DNA of 64,000 nucleotides from Paenarthrobacter nitroguajacolicus (GTDB lineage Bacteria > Actinomycetota > Actinomycetes > Actinomycetales > Micrococcaceae), in the NCBI RefSeq assembly GCF_029952445.1, contig NZ_JAQPPK010000005.1, positions 62,001-126,000 on the forward strand, given 5' to 3'. Shown in pieces: positions 36,118-45,294 of this stretch. The translations under genes and the position numbers were made by a program. The notes under the pieces are model-generated. The model was not told where the DNA came from, made no database searches, and saw nothing but the letters and a program-made list of their open reading frames with translations. The first letter of the stretch is position 1, and the number at the start of each line of letters is the position of its first letter.

Positions 36118-37011
36118 TCAGACGTTGGCGATGTGCCGCACAGCGTCAAGATACGGCATGCTGATCGCGGCATCGGCTACGGCACGAACCGCGGGCTTGG
36201 CATTGAACGCAACACCGATCCCTGCCGCGCCCAGCATGTCGAGATCGTTGGCGCCGTCACCGACAGCAATGGTGTGAGCTAAATCGATACCCTCGGCCGC
36301 GGACCACTGCCGCAAGTACTTTTCCTTGGCGGCCCGATCGATGACGGCACCGAGGACTTTGCCCGTGAGCGCGCCGTCGACGATTTCAAGTTCATTGGCA
36401 ATCCAGTAATCGAGTCCCAGCTCTTCGGCGATAGGACGCAGGATCTGGTTGAAGCCGCCGGAGACCACAGCCACCACGTGGCCGGCTGCCTTGAACGCGG
36501 CCACAAGCTCCGCCGCCCCGGGGCTGAGCCGCACTTCTCCGCGGACGGAGTCCACGACGTCGGCCGGCAAGCCCGCCAACACGGCGACCCGGGCGTGCAG
36601 GCTTTGGGCGAAGTCGAGCTCGCCACGCATGGCGGCTTCGGTAACCGCTGCCACCTCGTCCCGCTTGCCGGCGTAGGCGGCCAGCAGCTCGATGACTTCC
36701 TGCTGGATAAGGGTTGAGTCCACGTCCATGATGAGCAGCTTGCGTTCTGCTTGCCGAAGGGCTGTGGGGACAAGGGCAATATCGACGCCTGTCATTTCTG
36801 CGTCGGCCACCCGGCGTCGAAGCGCAGAAAGATCAGCGGCCGAATCAAGCCGCACTTCGAGGTCGGCCGTGTAGACGCTGTAACGGCCGTCGTCGGACTG
36901 TGATTCCGCTGACACTGCCACACCCGCGTCGGCCAGCGCCTTGCGTACGCCATCAAGCGATTCAGGGGACAAATTCACGCCATAGCTGACCGCAGCCAAG
37001 TTCGAAGTCAT
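36118..37011 (-). CDS. serB: Phosphoserine phosphatase SerB
   Basis: This makes L-serine from phosphoserine in the cytosol. The 297-residue protein has an N-terminal ACT-like domain (residues 1-90) and a HAD domain. The HAD nucleophile is in LLIMDVDSTLIQQE near residue 95, followed by VVSGGFNQIL near 186 and the metal-binding GDGANDLDMLGAAGIG near 249. The length is like that of other actinobacterial SerB proteins. It is divergent from the ABC ATPase gene at 37123. Confidence 0.94.
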   Translation of the reverse strand: MTSNLAAVSYGVNLSPESLDGVRKALADAGVAVSAESQSDDGRYSVYTADLEVRLDSAADLSALRRRVADAEMTGVDIALVPTALRQAERKLLIMDVDSTLIQQEVIELLAAYAGKRDEVAAVTEAAMRGELDFAQSLHARVAVLAGLPADVVDSVRGEVRLSPGAAELVAAFKAAGHVVAVVSGGFNQILRPIAEELGLDYWIANELEIVDGALTGKVLGAVIDRAAKEKYLRQWSAAEGIDLAHTIAVGDGANDLDMLGAAGIGVAFNAKPAVRAVADAAISMPYLDAVRHIANV

Positions 37012-37122
37012 GGCTTCAATCCTACTGAGGGCGCTTCGTCCATCCGAATCTGTTTCGCCTGATAAACCAGCGGAAAGTGCCGGTTATCAGTCATCTTCAC
37101 TTTTGTCCTAGTGTCTACTGCT

Positions 37123-37908
37123 ATGAGTGATGTTCTGGAATTGGCTTCCGTCAGCGTTGTCCGAGGCAAGAAGACCCTGCTGGACAAGGTTGACTGGCAG
37201 GTCAACGAAGGCGAACGGTGGGTCATCCTGGGCCCGAACGGTGCAGGCAAGACTACGCTTCTCCAGATTGCGGCTGCCCGCCTGCATCCCAGCAGCGGCA
37301 AGGCGGGGATCCTCGACGAAACATTGGGGCGCGTCGACGTCTTTGAGCTCCGGCCCCGGATCGGCCTCTCCTCGGCGGCGTTGGCCACACAGATCCCTGA
37401 ACACGAAAACGTCCTGAACGTGGTGGTTACCGCAGCGTACGGAGTCACCGGCCGGTGGCGGGAAGGGTACGAACGCGACGACGAACGGCGCGCCTTCGGC
37501 CTCCTGAACGACTGGGGGATGGGCCCCCTTCTCAACCGGACCTTCGCAACCCTGTCAGAGGGGGAGCGCAAGCGTGTCCAAATCGCCCGCGCTCTGATGA
37601 CCGATCCCGAACTTCTCCTGTTGGACGAGCCCGCCGCGGGCCTGGACCTTGGCGGCCGCGAGGAATTGGTGCACAAACTCGGCGAGCTTGCCCGGGACGA
37701 AGCTGCTCCTGCCATGGTGCTGGTCACCCACCACCTCGAAGAAGTGCCGCCCGGATTCACGCACGCCATGCTCCTTCGTGAAGGCGAAGTGGTCGCCGCC
37801 GGACCCATCAAGGACGTCCTCACCGACGAGCACCTCAGCAACACGTTCGGTCTTGACCTGGACGTCACGGAAAATGCTGGCCGGTACACGGCCACTGCAC
37901 GCCGTTAG
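37123..37908 (+). CDS. Soluble ABC transporter ATP-binding protein (YlmA-like)
   Basis: This 261-residue ATPase starts at ATG 37123 (MSDVLELASVSVV); a GTG at 37111 is in frame. Motifs are Walker A GPNGAGKTT near residue 38, a variant signature LSEGERKRVQIA and Walker B LLLLDEPAAGLD, with VTHHLEEVPPGF as H-loop. No permease is adjacent, although a TSUP permease gene follows. YlmA-type proteins are often orphan and have been linked to translation or molybdate-like uptake without proof. Confidence 0.83.
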   Translation: MSDVLELASVSVVRGKKTLLDKVDWQVNEGERWVILGPNGAGKTTLLQIAAARLHPSSGKAGILDETLGRVDVFELRPRIGLSSAALATQIPEHENVLNVVVTAAYGVTGRWREGYERDDERRAFGLLNDWGMGPLLNRTFATLSEGERKRVQIARALMTDPELLLLDEPAAGLDLGGREELVHKLGELARDEAAPAMVLVTHHLEEVPPGFTHAMLLREGEVVAAGPIKDVLTDEHLSNTFGLDLDVTENAGRYTATARR

Positions 37909-37927
37909 GCCGGAAAGCGCGTCAACT

Positions 37928-38713
37928 GTGGAAATTCTTAGTAGCATCCTGGTCTTTTTCGCTGGACTCTGGGCGGGCACCATCAATGCCGTCGTCGGAT
38001 CCGGCACCTTGGTTACTTTCCCGGTGCTCATCGCACTGGGTGTGGCTCCGGTCGTGGCCTCCATGAGCAATGCCATGGGCCTTGTCGCGGGCACCGCCGC
38101 CGGCGCCTGGGGTTATCGGCGCGAATTGGCGGGTCGTGGCAGGCAGCTGATGAAGCTCATGCCGGCCTCGTTGCTTGGCGGCATCACGGGCGCTTGGCTT
38201 CTCCTGCATTTGCCGGAGAAAGTTTTCGCCTATGTTGCGCCCGTTCTGTTGGTGGCGGCTTTGCTGATGGTCCTGTTCCAGCCGAAGCTGCAGGCGTGGA
38301 TCCGCAGCCGTGAGCAGAATCCGGAACATGCCCTCAAAGACAAGAGCCATGGAATCCTCCTCGTGGTGCTCATCTATCTTGCCGGCGTCTATGGTGGCTA
38401 CTTCGTAGCCGCGCAGGGAATCCTGTTGGTCGGGATCCTGGGCGTCTTCCTGTCAGGAACCATGCAGAACGCCAACGCCATGAAGAACATCCTGACGCTG
38501 ACGGTGAACATGGTGGCGGCAGTCTCCTACCTCATCTTCGCCTTCGACAGGATTAACTGGCTGGTGGTTCTGCTGATTGCCGTGAGTTCCACCATCGGCG
38601 GGCTGCTAGGTTCCAAGGTGGGCCGCAAGTTGTCGCCAAAGGTCCTGCGGGCTGTCATCTTCACGCTCGGGATCGTGGCCCTTGGCTTCATGATCGCCAA
38701 CCTCCTCAAGTGA
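37928..38713 (+). CDS. Sulfite exporter TauE/SafE (TSUP) family permease
   Basis: This 261-residue membrane protein has about eight helices and the TSUP repeats GLWAGTINAVVGSGTLVTFPVL near the start and YLAGVYGGYFVAAQGILLVG in the second half. The GTG at 37928 gives MEILSSILVFF. TSUP proteins move sulfur compounds or organic anions; the substrate here is unknown. It lies 19 bp after the ABC ATPase gene and 7 bp before the methyltransferase gene. Confidence 0.88.
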   Translation: MEILSSILVFFAGLWAGTINAVVGSGTLVTFPVLIALGVAPVVASMSNAMGLVAGTAAGAWGYRRELAGRGRQLMKLMPASLLGGITGAWLLLHLPEKVFAYVAPVLLVAALLMVLFQPKLQAWIRSREQNPEHALKDKSHGILLVVLIYLAGVYGGYFVAAQGILLVGILGVFLSGTMQNANAMKNILTLTVNMVAAVSYLIFAFDRINWLVVLLIAVSSTIGGLLGSKVGRKLSPKVLRAVIFTLGIVALGFMIANLLK

Positions 38714-38720
38714 TCTCCCG

Positions 38721-39530
38721 GTGACCTTCCACTACCTCGAATCCGCCGATGACCCCCGCGTGAGTGACTACACCACTCTCACGGACGTGCACCTGCGCAA
38801 ACTGCGGGAGCCCCGGGAGGGCATGTATATCGCCGAGTCCTCCAGGGTCCTGCGCAGGGCATTGGCAGCGGGGCACCAGCCCCGTTCCTTTTTCCTTGCC
38901 GAGAAGTGGCTCGAAGATCTCAGCGACGTCTTCCGGGCTTATCCGGATGTTCCGGTCTTCATCGGAACGGCCGCACTCCTGGAGGAGATCACAGGCTTCC
39001 ACCTCCACCGCGGTGCCATGGCGGCAATGCATCGTCCGGCTCCCCTTCCGCTCGAAGAGCTCCTGGCCGGGGCGCAGCGGGTAGCCGTGCTCGAAGACAT
39101 CGTGGACCACACCAACGTGGGTGCCATATTCCGTTCAGCCGCTGCGCTGGGCGTGGATGCGGTGCTGGTCTCGCCGCGGTGTGGTGACCCCCTGTACCGG
39201 CGCAGCGTACGTGTCAGCATGGGCACGGTCTTCCAGGTCCCATGGGCACGGCTGGAGAGCTGGCCACTGGACCTCATGCGACTGAAGGAGCAGGGCTTCA
39301 CAGTAGCTGCCATGGAACTTACCGGGGACGCAATGGACCTCGACCACCTTGCGTCCAGGCAGCTGCCGAAACTGGCGCTGGTGCTGGGAACCGAAGGTGC
39401 CGGCATGAGCGCGGAGACGCTTGCCGCCGTCGACCTTGCGGTCAAAATTCCCATGCGGGCCGGTGTCGATTCCCTCAACGTGGCAGCTGCCTCGGCCGTG
39501 GCCTTCTGGGAACTTCGTCCGCGAAGCTGA
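38721..39530 (+). CDS. TrmH/SpoU family RNA 2'-O-methyltransferase
   Basis: This SAM-dependent knotted methyltransferase acts on tRNA or rRNA ribose; the target is unknown. The 269-residue protein starts at GTG 38721. The SpoU motifs are DHTNVGAIFRSAAALG near residue 129, LVLGTEGAGMS near 219 and the C-terminal IPMRAGVDSLNVAAASAV near 242. An N-terminal substrate-binding region is present (MYIAESSRVLRRAL). Confidence 0.9.
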   Translation: MTFHYLESADDPRVSDYTTLTDVHLRKLREPREGMYIAESSRVLRRALAAGHQPRSFFLAEKWLEDLSDVFRAYPDVPVFIGTAALLEEITGFHLHRGAMAAMHRPAPLPLEELLAGAQRVAVLEDIVDHTNVGAIFRSAAALGVDAVLVSPRCGDPLYRRSVRVSMGTVFQVPWARLESWPLDLMRLKEQGFTVAAMELTGDAMDLDHLASRQLPKLALVLGTEGAGMSAETLAAVDLAVKIPMRAGVDSLNVAAASAVAFWELRPRS

Positions 39531-39672
39531 ACCCGGTTCGTGTGGAGTGTCCGTTTCGGCTATGATTGGTTGTTGGCCCGGAAGCTGGAATGTTCACATT
39601 GCAGTTCATGGACCACCTCCATTCATACCTGGCAGCTGGCAAAATCCAGTTGCGTGAACAAAAGGTCCCATT

Positions 39673-39930
39673 ATGAAGTCTGATATCCACCCGAAGTACG
39701 AAGCTGTTGTCTTCAACGACCTCGCTTCCGGTACGCAGTTCCTGACCAAGTCCACCGTGTCTTCCTCGAAGACCATCGAGTGGGAAGACGGAAACACCTA
39801 CCCGGTTATCGACGTCGAAATCTCCTCGGAGTCCCACCCGTTCTACACGGGCAAGCAGCGCATCATGGACTCCGCTGGCCGCGTCGAGCGCTTCAACGCC
39901 CGCTTCAAGGGCTTCGGCGGCAAGAAGTAA
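39673..39930 (+). CDS. rpmE2: Ribosomal protein bL31 type B
   Basis: This 85-residue ribosomal protein of the large subunit is the zinc-free form of bL31. It starts [20 protein letters not shown] and shows [24 protein letters not shown]; there is no Cys at all. In many actinobacteria this form replaces the zinc-binding bL31 when zinc is low, under Zur control. I found no Zur-like box in the 142 bp before it. It is followed by a strong terminator. Confidence 0.96.
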   Translation: MKSDIHPKYEAVVFNDLASGTQFLTKSTVSSSKTIEWEDGNTYPVIDVEISSESHPFYTGKQRIMDSAGRVERFNARFKGFGGKK

Positions 39931-39951
39931 CCACTTCACCCCAAGGCTTTC

Positions 39952-39990
39952 AAAGCCCGCATTGCCGGATTTTCCGGCAATGCGGGCTTT
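39952..39990 (+). terminator. Terminator after rpmE2
   Basis: A 15 bp perfect stem joins 39955-39969 to 39973-39987 with a 3-base loop, flanked by AAA before and TTTT after. It ends shortly before the lipoate ligase gene. Confidence 0.88.
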
Positions 39991-40015
39991 TGCGTTTTCC
40001 GGCAAGATGGAAACC

Positions 40016-41116
40016 ATGACTCCCCAACACTCACCCGAAGCGAAAAACGACGACGCCGGCAGCCGCCTTCACGGCGAATACAAGGTTCCGGGCGGCAAAC
40101 TCGTGGTGGTGGACCTGGATGTCATGGACGGACGCTTTGCCAACGTCTCCCTCAGCGGGGACTTCTTCCTGGAGCCGGATGAGGCCCTGGAAGAGATCAA
40201 TTCTGCCCTGACCGGACTTCCGGACTCATCCACGGCAGCAGAGATCGCGGCTGCCATCAACAGTGGGTTGCCTGCAGGCGCGGTGCTGTTCGGCTTCTCC
40301 GCAGAGGCGGTGGCCATTACGGTCCGCCGTGCGCTCTCCAAAGCCACCAGCTGGGCCGATCACCAGTGGGAAGTCATTCCGCCCTCGGTTCTCCCGACGC
40401 AGGTCAACGTTGCACTGGACGAGGTCCTGACGGAGGAAGTCGGTGCGGGGCTACGCAACCCGACCCTGCGTTTCTGGGACTGGGAAGAGCCATCGGTGGT
40501 CATCGGCAGTTTCCAGTCCGTGAAGAACGAAGTGGATCCTGACGGTGTCCAGCGCCATGGAATCACGGTGGTTCGCCGCATCAGCGGCGGCGGTGCCATG
40601 TTCATGGAGGCCGGAAACTGCATTACCTATTCCCTGTACTTGCCGCAGACCCTCGTAGACGGCATCAGCTTCGCCGATTCTTACGCCTTCCTGGACGCCT
40701 GGGTCATGGCCGCCCTCGAGAAAATCGGAATCACGGCCTACTACGTGCCGCTCAATGACATCGCCACGGACCAGGGGAAGATCGGCGGAGCCGCCCAAAA
40801 GCGGCTCGCCAACGGCGGCATGCTCCATCACGTCACCATGAGCTACGACATCGACGCCGACAAAATGGTCGAAGTGCTGCGGATCGGCAAAGAGAAACTG
40901 TCGGACAAAGGTACCCGCAGTGCCAAGAAACGCGTGGACCCTTTGCGCCGCCAGACCGGCATGGCCCGGGCAGCAATCCTTGAAGCCATGCAGGAGGTGT
41001 TTACCGAGAGGTACGGCGCGGTGGAGTCCAGGCTCACTAAGGCAGAACTCGAAGAAGCCAGGAATCGTGTGGACGCCAAGTTCGGCACCGGGGAATGGTT
41101 GAACCGGGTTCCCTAG
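40016..41116 (+). CDS. Lipoate-protein ligase family protein with N-terminal accessory domain
   Basis: This should transfer or ligate lipoate (or octanoate) to lipoyl domains. The ATG at 40016 gives about 366 residues. Residues about 15-105 resemble the LplA accessory domain (EYKVPGGKLVVV, then SLSGDFFLEPDEALEE and VLFGFSAEAV). The catalytic domain follows, with VRRISGGGAMFMEAG near residue 184 and the lipoyl-AMP Lys in KIGGAAQKR near 252. In E. coli LplA the accessory domain is at the C-terminus, so the order here is permuted. The residues needed for activity seem present. Confidence 0.82.
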   Translation: MTPQHSPEAKNDDAGSRLHGEYKVPGGKLVVVDLDVMDGRFANVSLSGDFFLEPDEALEEINSALTGLPDSSTAAEIAAAINSGLPAGAVLFGFSAEAVAITVRRALSKATSWADHQWEVIPPSVLPTQVNVALDEVLTEEVGAGLRNPTLRFWDWEEPSVVIGSFQSVKNEVDPDGVQRHGITVVRRISGGGAMFMEAGNCITYSLYLPQTLVDGISFADSYAFLDAWVMAALEKIGITAYYVPLNDIATDQGKIGGAAQKRLANGGMLHHVTMSYDIDADKMVEVLRIGKEKLSDKGTRSAKKRVDPLRRQTGMARAAILEAMQEVFTERYGAVESRLTKAELEEARNRVDAKFGTGEWLNRVP

Positions 41117-41137
41117 CCGCTCTGGCCGTTGGGGGAG

Positions 41138-41836
41138 TTACCTGCCCCCATCGTGCACCGGCCTGGCACCGGCTGGGGGTTCTCCGACCTCCTCGACTGT
41201 ATGGCCGCTGCAAACCATGCTTGTCACGCTGGCCCGCTCGATCCGCGCCACGGTGAACCATCGCATCGCATCGCGAAGCCGGCACCACCCCACCAAGTAC
41301 CATTGGCCGTTCGTTGAGGCGAACAGGACGGGCTCAACATCGCGGGTAGTGGTGGCCCCGTCTGCCGAGGTGTAGCGGATTCGGATCACCCGCTGCCCGG
41401 ACATGGCCTCTTCCAGGGCCGACTTGATGGCGCGCGAAGATGCAGCAGGCATGTTGACCCAAACACGGTGGGCCAGTTCATCGGCTCGTGCCCGGGTTGT
41501 GGGATCGAGGACATCCAGGATCTTCCTTATGCCCGCTGCTGCAAGATCGGCGTAGGGGGCATCAGGAGCAGCGGATACGGCAGCCATCAGCGCAACGGCC
41601 TGAGCGGGGGACAGGGTGATGGGTGGCAGGGACTGGCCTGCCACGAGTCCGTAGCCACCTCCCGGTCCCGGACGGGACCATATGGGAGCGCCACTGCTTT
41701 CCAAGGCATCCAGGTCCCTTTTTATGGTGCGCACGGAAACCTCAAACCCGCGGGCCAACCGTTCTGCGGAGACTCCATGTTTTCCGCTGCGGCGCAGCAT
41801 CTCGGAGAGTGCCTGGAGCCTCTCGACCCTTTTCAC
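41138..41836 (-). CDS. YafY-type HTH and WYL domain transcriptional regulator
   Basis: This 232-residue regulator starts with a helix-turn-helix (RLARGFEVSVRTIKRDLDALE, residues about 27-47) and has a WYL domain with GQWYLVGWCRLRDAMRWF near residue 185. It starts at GTG 41836 and is divergent from an alpha/beta hydrolase gene across 73 bp, so that gene is its likely target. WYL domains sense ligands such as nucleotides or nucleic acids; the ligand is unknown here. Confidence 0.88.
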   Translation of the reverse strand: MKRVERLQALSEMLRRSGKHGVSAERLARGFEVSVRTIKRDLDALESSGAPIWSRPGPGGGYGLVAGQSLPPITLSPAQAVALMAAVSAAPDAPYADLAAAGIRKILDVLDPTTRARADELAHRVWVNMPAASSRAIKSALEEAMSGQRVIRIRYTSADGATTTRDVEPVLFASTNGQWYLVGWCRLRDAMRWFTVARIERASVTSMVCSGHTVEEVGEPPAGARPVHDGGR

Positions 41837-41858
41837 CGTTCAAGCCGTCCATAATTCA

Positions 41859-41875
41859 TGACATAAATAGTGACA
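41859..41875. promoter_or_regulatory. Direct TGACA repeats in the WYL/hydrolase divergent region
   Basis: TGACA occurs at 41859-41863 and 41871-41875, 12 bp apart with an AT-rich spacer. It lies between the two divergent starts and may be the WYL regulator site. Confidence 0.3.
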
Positions 41876-41909
41876 CACCCTTGTCCATGCTGCCTGCGAG
41901 GGTAGTGCC

Positions 41910-42650
41910 ATGACAACTATTTCAAGCAGCCCGATCATCATCCTCGTCGCCGGCCACTGGCTGGGCGCCTGGGCGTGGGACGAAGTCCTTGAACATCTGG
42001 CGGCCGTGCAGATGCGGGCAATCGCAATGACCCTGCCCGGTCTCGATGCAGACGATCCCGCGCGGGCAACCAGGACACTCGACGATCAAGCCTCAGCTGT
42101 CTTGGACCTCATGGCCCAAGAAGGGGTCTCAGAACACGAGCCCGCAATCCTCGTCGCCCACAGCGGCGCCAACGCCCCCGTCAGCCTCGTCCTTGACCGT
42201 CACCCGGAGCTTGTCCAGCGGGTGGTCTGGGTGGATTCCGGACCTGTAGCGCCGGGCAGCATCTTCGCCCCGGACATTCCGGACGATGTGCAAGAGCTCC
42301 CGCTGCCGGCCCTCGACGTCGTTGCCCGGCAGGCAAGCCTCGAAGGCCTGGACACTCAGGTACTTGAGCGCTTTCAGGCCCGGGCCGTTCCCGAACCCGG
42401 GCCAGTGCTGCGGCAGCCCGTCGAGCTCAGCAACGATGCCCGACGCAAGGTCCCGACCACGATGGTGTGCTGCTCCATACCGGGTGCCCAGGTGCTGGAA
42501 CTGGCACGGGCCGGCCATGCCATGTTTGCCGAGGTTGCGAACCTGGAGCGCCTGGACGTCGTCGACCTGCCGACGGGGCATTGGCCCATGTGGAGCCGTC
42601 CCGGCGACCTTGCCCAAGCCATAAAGTCAGCGGCTTCACGAAGCAACTGA
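41910..42650 (+). CDS. Alpha/beta hydrolase
   Basis: This 246-residue hydrolase has the oxyanion-side motif VAGHWLGAWAWD near residue 13, the nucleophile elbow VAHSGANAP (Ser near 85) and the catalytic His in PTGHWPMWSRP near the C-terminus. The substrate is unknown; relatives act on esters or epoxides. The ATG at 41910 follows a GAGGG site. It is probably controlled by the divergent WYL regulator. Confidence 0.85.
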   Translation: MTTISSSPIIILVAGHWLGAWAWDEVLEHLAAVQMRAIAMTLPGLDADDPARATRTLDDQASAVLDLMAQEGVSEHEPAILVAHSGANAPVSLVLDRHPELVQRVVWVDSGPVAPGSIFAPDIPDDVQELPLPALDVVARQASLEGLDTQVLERFQARAVPEPGPVLRQPVELSNDARRKVPTTMVCCSIPGAQVLELARAGHAMFAEVANLERLDVVDLPTGHWPMWSRPGDLAQAIKSAASRSN

Positions 42651-42683
42651 GAGGGTTCGGTCCCACAGCTACTCTGTGGTGGC

Positions 42684-45290
42684 CTACTCCGTAACTGCCT
42701 GGGCTGTCAGTGCCCTGGCGAGGTGGCTCCGCTGCTCGATGATGATCCGTCGCAAGGCACGCGGTGCACCGGCATGGCCCCGCAGCCATTCATCCGTCCG
42801 TACGAGCACCGGATGATTCGAAGGATCCATGCCCACTTCAAGATCCTGCGCGGCAGGGAAAAGCCCGCGGACGATCCTGCCGGCAATCTCGATACTGCGC
42901 CCGGCCCAAACACGCTCCAGGCATTCGAAGTAGGGCTCAACATAGGGTGCGGTCAGGGTAGCGGGGGCCGTCGCGAAGCCCGCGATCGTTGCGCTGAGGA
43001 TCTCATTGGAGAGCCCGCTGGCATTGACAGCGGCCTCCCAAGCGGCCGCCTTCACGGCAGGATCAGGGCGCGCCGCCGATGCCAGCGCGTGCCCCTCCTG
43101 GCCGGAGGCCGTCTTGTCTGCTTCGAGCTCCCGGTCCAACTCTGCCTGTGTGGCTCGCCCGTGTGCGGCCAATGCTTGCCAGAGGCTCCATCGCAGCTCA
43201 GCGTCCACGGCCAAGCCCTCAACAACTGTGGTGCCGTCAAGAATGCGGCGGAGCAGGGGGAGTTCACTGCCACCGTGCCGGGATACGTCCGCCAGCGTCC
43301 TCGCCCAGGCAAGTTGGGCATCAGATCCAGGCGCCGAAACCTGCAACTGGTGGGCTGCGACAGCCAGGAAACCACTGCGGACATTTTCCCTATCCGCCTG
43401 GGGAACGAAACGTTCAATGGCACTGGAGGCATTCCCCAGCACGTTGAGCAGGACGCCGATGCCAGATTCGGCCGGGGCGAACTGTTCGACGGCGCTCACG
43501 TAGAGTGCCGCAGGGGTGACGGCATCGCGGGCCGAGTCCCATAGGGCCGTCCAGCAGAGGGCCCGTGCCATGGGGTCCTGGATCCTGTCGAGGGAGTTCC
43601 TGACGGTGCGCTCGGAAACGGCGTCAAGCCGTACCTTGGCGTAGCTGAGATCGTCATCATTGACCAGCAGCAGGGCGGGCCGCTTCTTTCCAGCCAGCCC
43701 GACTACCAGGGTGCTGGGACCGCTAACGTCCACCTCCACGCTTTCGGACCGGAGCAAGGCGCCGCCCGCGTCGGCGTCGTACAGGCCGAGGCGCATGCGG
43801 TGGGGCCGGAGTTCCTGGTGACCGGTGAGGGGGTCAATCGCCTCCTGCTGCAGCGTCACCGCGCCCATCACGCCGTCATCTTCCACGATCTCCGCTGCGA
43901 TGGTGGAGATGCCGGAGGTCTGCAACCACTGCCGTGCCCAATCACCGAGATCCCGTCCACAGGCTGCGCTGAGGGCCTTCAGGAGATCCTCCAGCGACGT
44001 ATTACCGAATTCGTGGTCCCGGAAGTACTCACGCGAGCCAGCTATGAAGGCATCAAAGCCAACGTAGGCCACCAATTGCTTGAGCACCGATGCGCCCTTG
44101 GCGTAGGTGATCCCGTCGAAGTTCTGCTTGGCAGCCTCAAGGTCCGGGATGTCGGCCACGATCGGGTGCGTAGTGGGCAGTTGGTCCTGGACATAGGCCC
44201 AGGCTTTGCGCTTGCTGGCGAAGTTCACCCACGCGGTGTCCCAGTCCGTGGCGCGGTCCACGCCCAGCGTCCCCATGAAATCGGCGAAGGATTCCTTAAG
44301 CCACAGATCATCCCACCACGCCATGGTCACGAGGTCCCCGAACCACATGTGGGCCATCTCGTGCATGAGGGTATTCGCCCTCGCCTGGTACTGGGCATCG
44401 GTTGCCCGTGAGGCGTAGACATACTTTTCGGTGAAGGTTACCAACCCGGGGTTTTCCATGGCTCCCAGGTTGTATTCGGGCACGAAGGCCTGATCGTATT
44501 TGCCCCACGGGTAGGGGTAGTCGAAAAGCTCGTTGAAGAAGGCCAGGCCACTCTTGGTCAGGCTGAACAGCTCGTCGGCGTCGAACGACGACGCCAACGA
44601 CGCGCGGCAGTAAAGGGCCAGCGGAACCTCAAGTCGGGTGTCGTCGTCGAGCGTTGCGCTCCAGTGGTCCGACGCTTTGAAGTAGGGTCCCGCGAGCACG
44701 GTGGTGATGTAGGTGGACATCCGTTTGGTGGTGGCAAAGTCCCAGCGCGAAACCGCGGGATCGGAGGCGACCGGCGTCCGGGAGGCTTCAACGCCGTTGG
44801 AGGCAACTTCCCAGCCGGACGGGGCGATGACGTGGAACGTGAACTCCGCTTTGAGGTCGGGCTGTTCGAAGTTGGCAAAGACGCGGCGGGCGTCGGCGGG
44901 CTCGTACTGGGTGTACAGGTAGCACTGGCCGTCCGCCGGGTCCACGAAGCGATGCATCCCTTCACCGGAGCGGCTGTAAAGAGCCGTGCCAATAACCGTG
45001 ACCGTGTTCTCGGCTGCGAGTCCCTCCAGGATGATCCTGTCTTGGTCCACCACCTTCCCGACATCCAGGAGGCGTCCGTTCAACACCACGGAGTTCACGC
45101 CGCCGCTGATGAAATCAAGGAAAGTGGCGGAGCCGGCCTCGGCCGAAAAGGTGATGGTGCTGGTGCTCGGATAGCCGGTAACTGCGGGATCTGCCGCGTC
45201 CCGGACATCAAGGGTGACGTCGTAGCTGTGGGTGGTGATCAGGGCTGAACGGGTAGCGGCTTCATCGCGCGACAAATTGTGATTCGACAC
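42684..45290 (-). CDS. pepN: Aminopeptidase N (M1 family)
   Basis: This zinc aminopeptidase removes N-terminal residues from peptides in the cytosol. The 868-residue protein starts at GTG 45290. The substrate motif GAMENPG and the zinc site HEMAHMWFGD with a later KESFADF (H-E-x2-H-x18-E) are intact, near residues 277 and 310-340. The C-terminal half is the ERAP1-like helical domain. The upstream YeiH gene ends 4 bp before, so the two are probably co-transcribed. The gene converges with the hydrolase gene. Confidence 0.95.
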   Translation of the reverse strand: MSNHNLSRDEAATRSALITTHSYDVTLDVRDAADPAVTGYPSTSTITFSAEAGSATFLDFISGGVNSVVLNGRLLDVGKVVDQDRIILEGLAAENTVTVIGTALYSRSGEGMHRFVDPADGQCYLYTQYEPADARRVFANFEQPDLKAEFTFHVIAPSGWEVASNGVEASRTPVASDPAVSRWDFATTKRMSTYITTVLAGPYFKASDHWSATLDDDTRLEVPLALYCRASLASSFDADELFSLTKSGLAFFNELFDYPYPWGKYDQAFVPEYNLGAMENPGLVTFTEKYVYASRATDAQYQARANTLMHEMAHMWFGDLVTMAWWDDLWLKESFADFMGTLGVDRATDWDTAWVNFASKRKAWAYVQDQLPTTHPIVADIPDLEAAKQNFDGITYAKGASVLKQLVAYVGFDAFIAGSREYFRDHEFGNTSLEDLLKALSAACGRDLGDWARQWLQTSGISTIAAEIVEDDGVMGAVTLQQEAIDPLTGHQELRPHRMRLGLYDADAGGALLRSESVEVDVSGPSTLVVGLAGKKRPALLLVNDDDLSYAKVRLDAVSERTVRNSLDRIQDPMARALCWTALWDSARDAVTPAALYVSAVEQFAPAESGIGVLLNVLGNASSAIERFVPQADRENVRSGFLAVAAHQLQVSAPGSDAQLAWARTLADVSRHGGSELPLLRRILDGTTVVEGLAVDAELRWSLWQALAAHGRATQAELDRELEADKTASGQEGHALASAARPDPAVKAAAWEAAVNASGLSNEILSATIAGFATAPATLTAPYVEPYFECLERVWAGRSIEIAGRIVRGLFPAAQDLEVGMDPSNHPVLVRTDEWLRGHAGAPRALRRIIIEQRSHLARALTAQAVTE

Positions 45291-45294
45291 ACGG

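Noticed and set aside
42663..42679. Terminator between the hydrolase and pepN
   Set aside because: The stem is only 6 bp (CCACAG/CTGTGG), too short to rely on.
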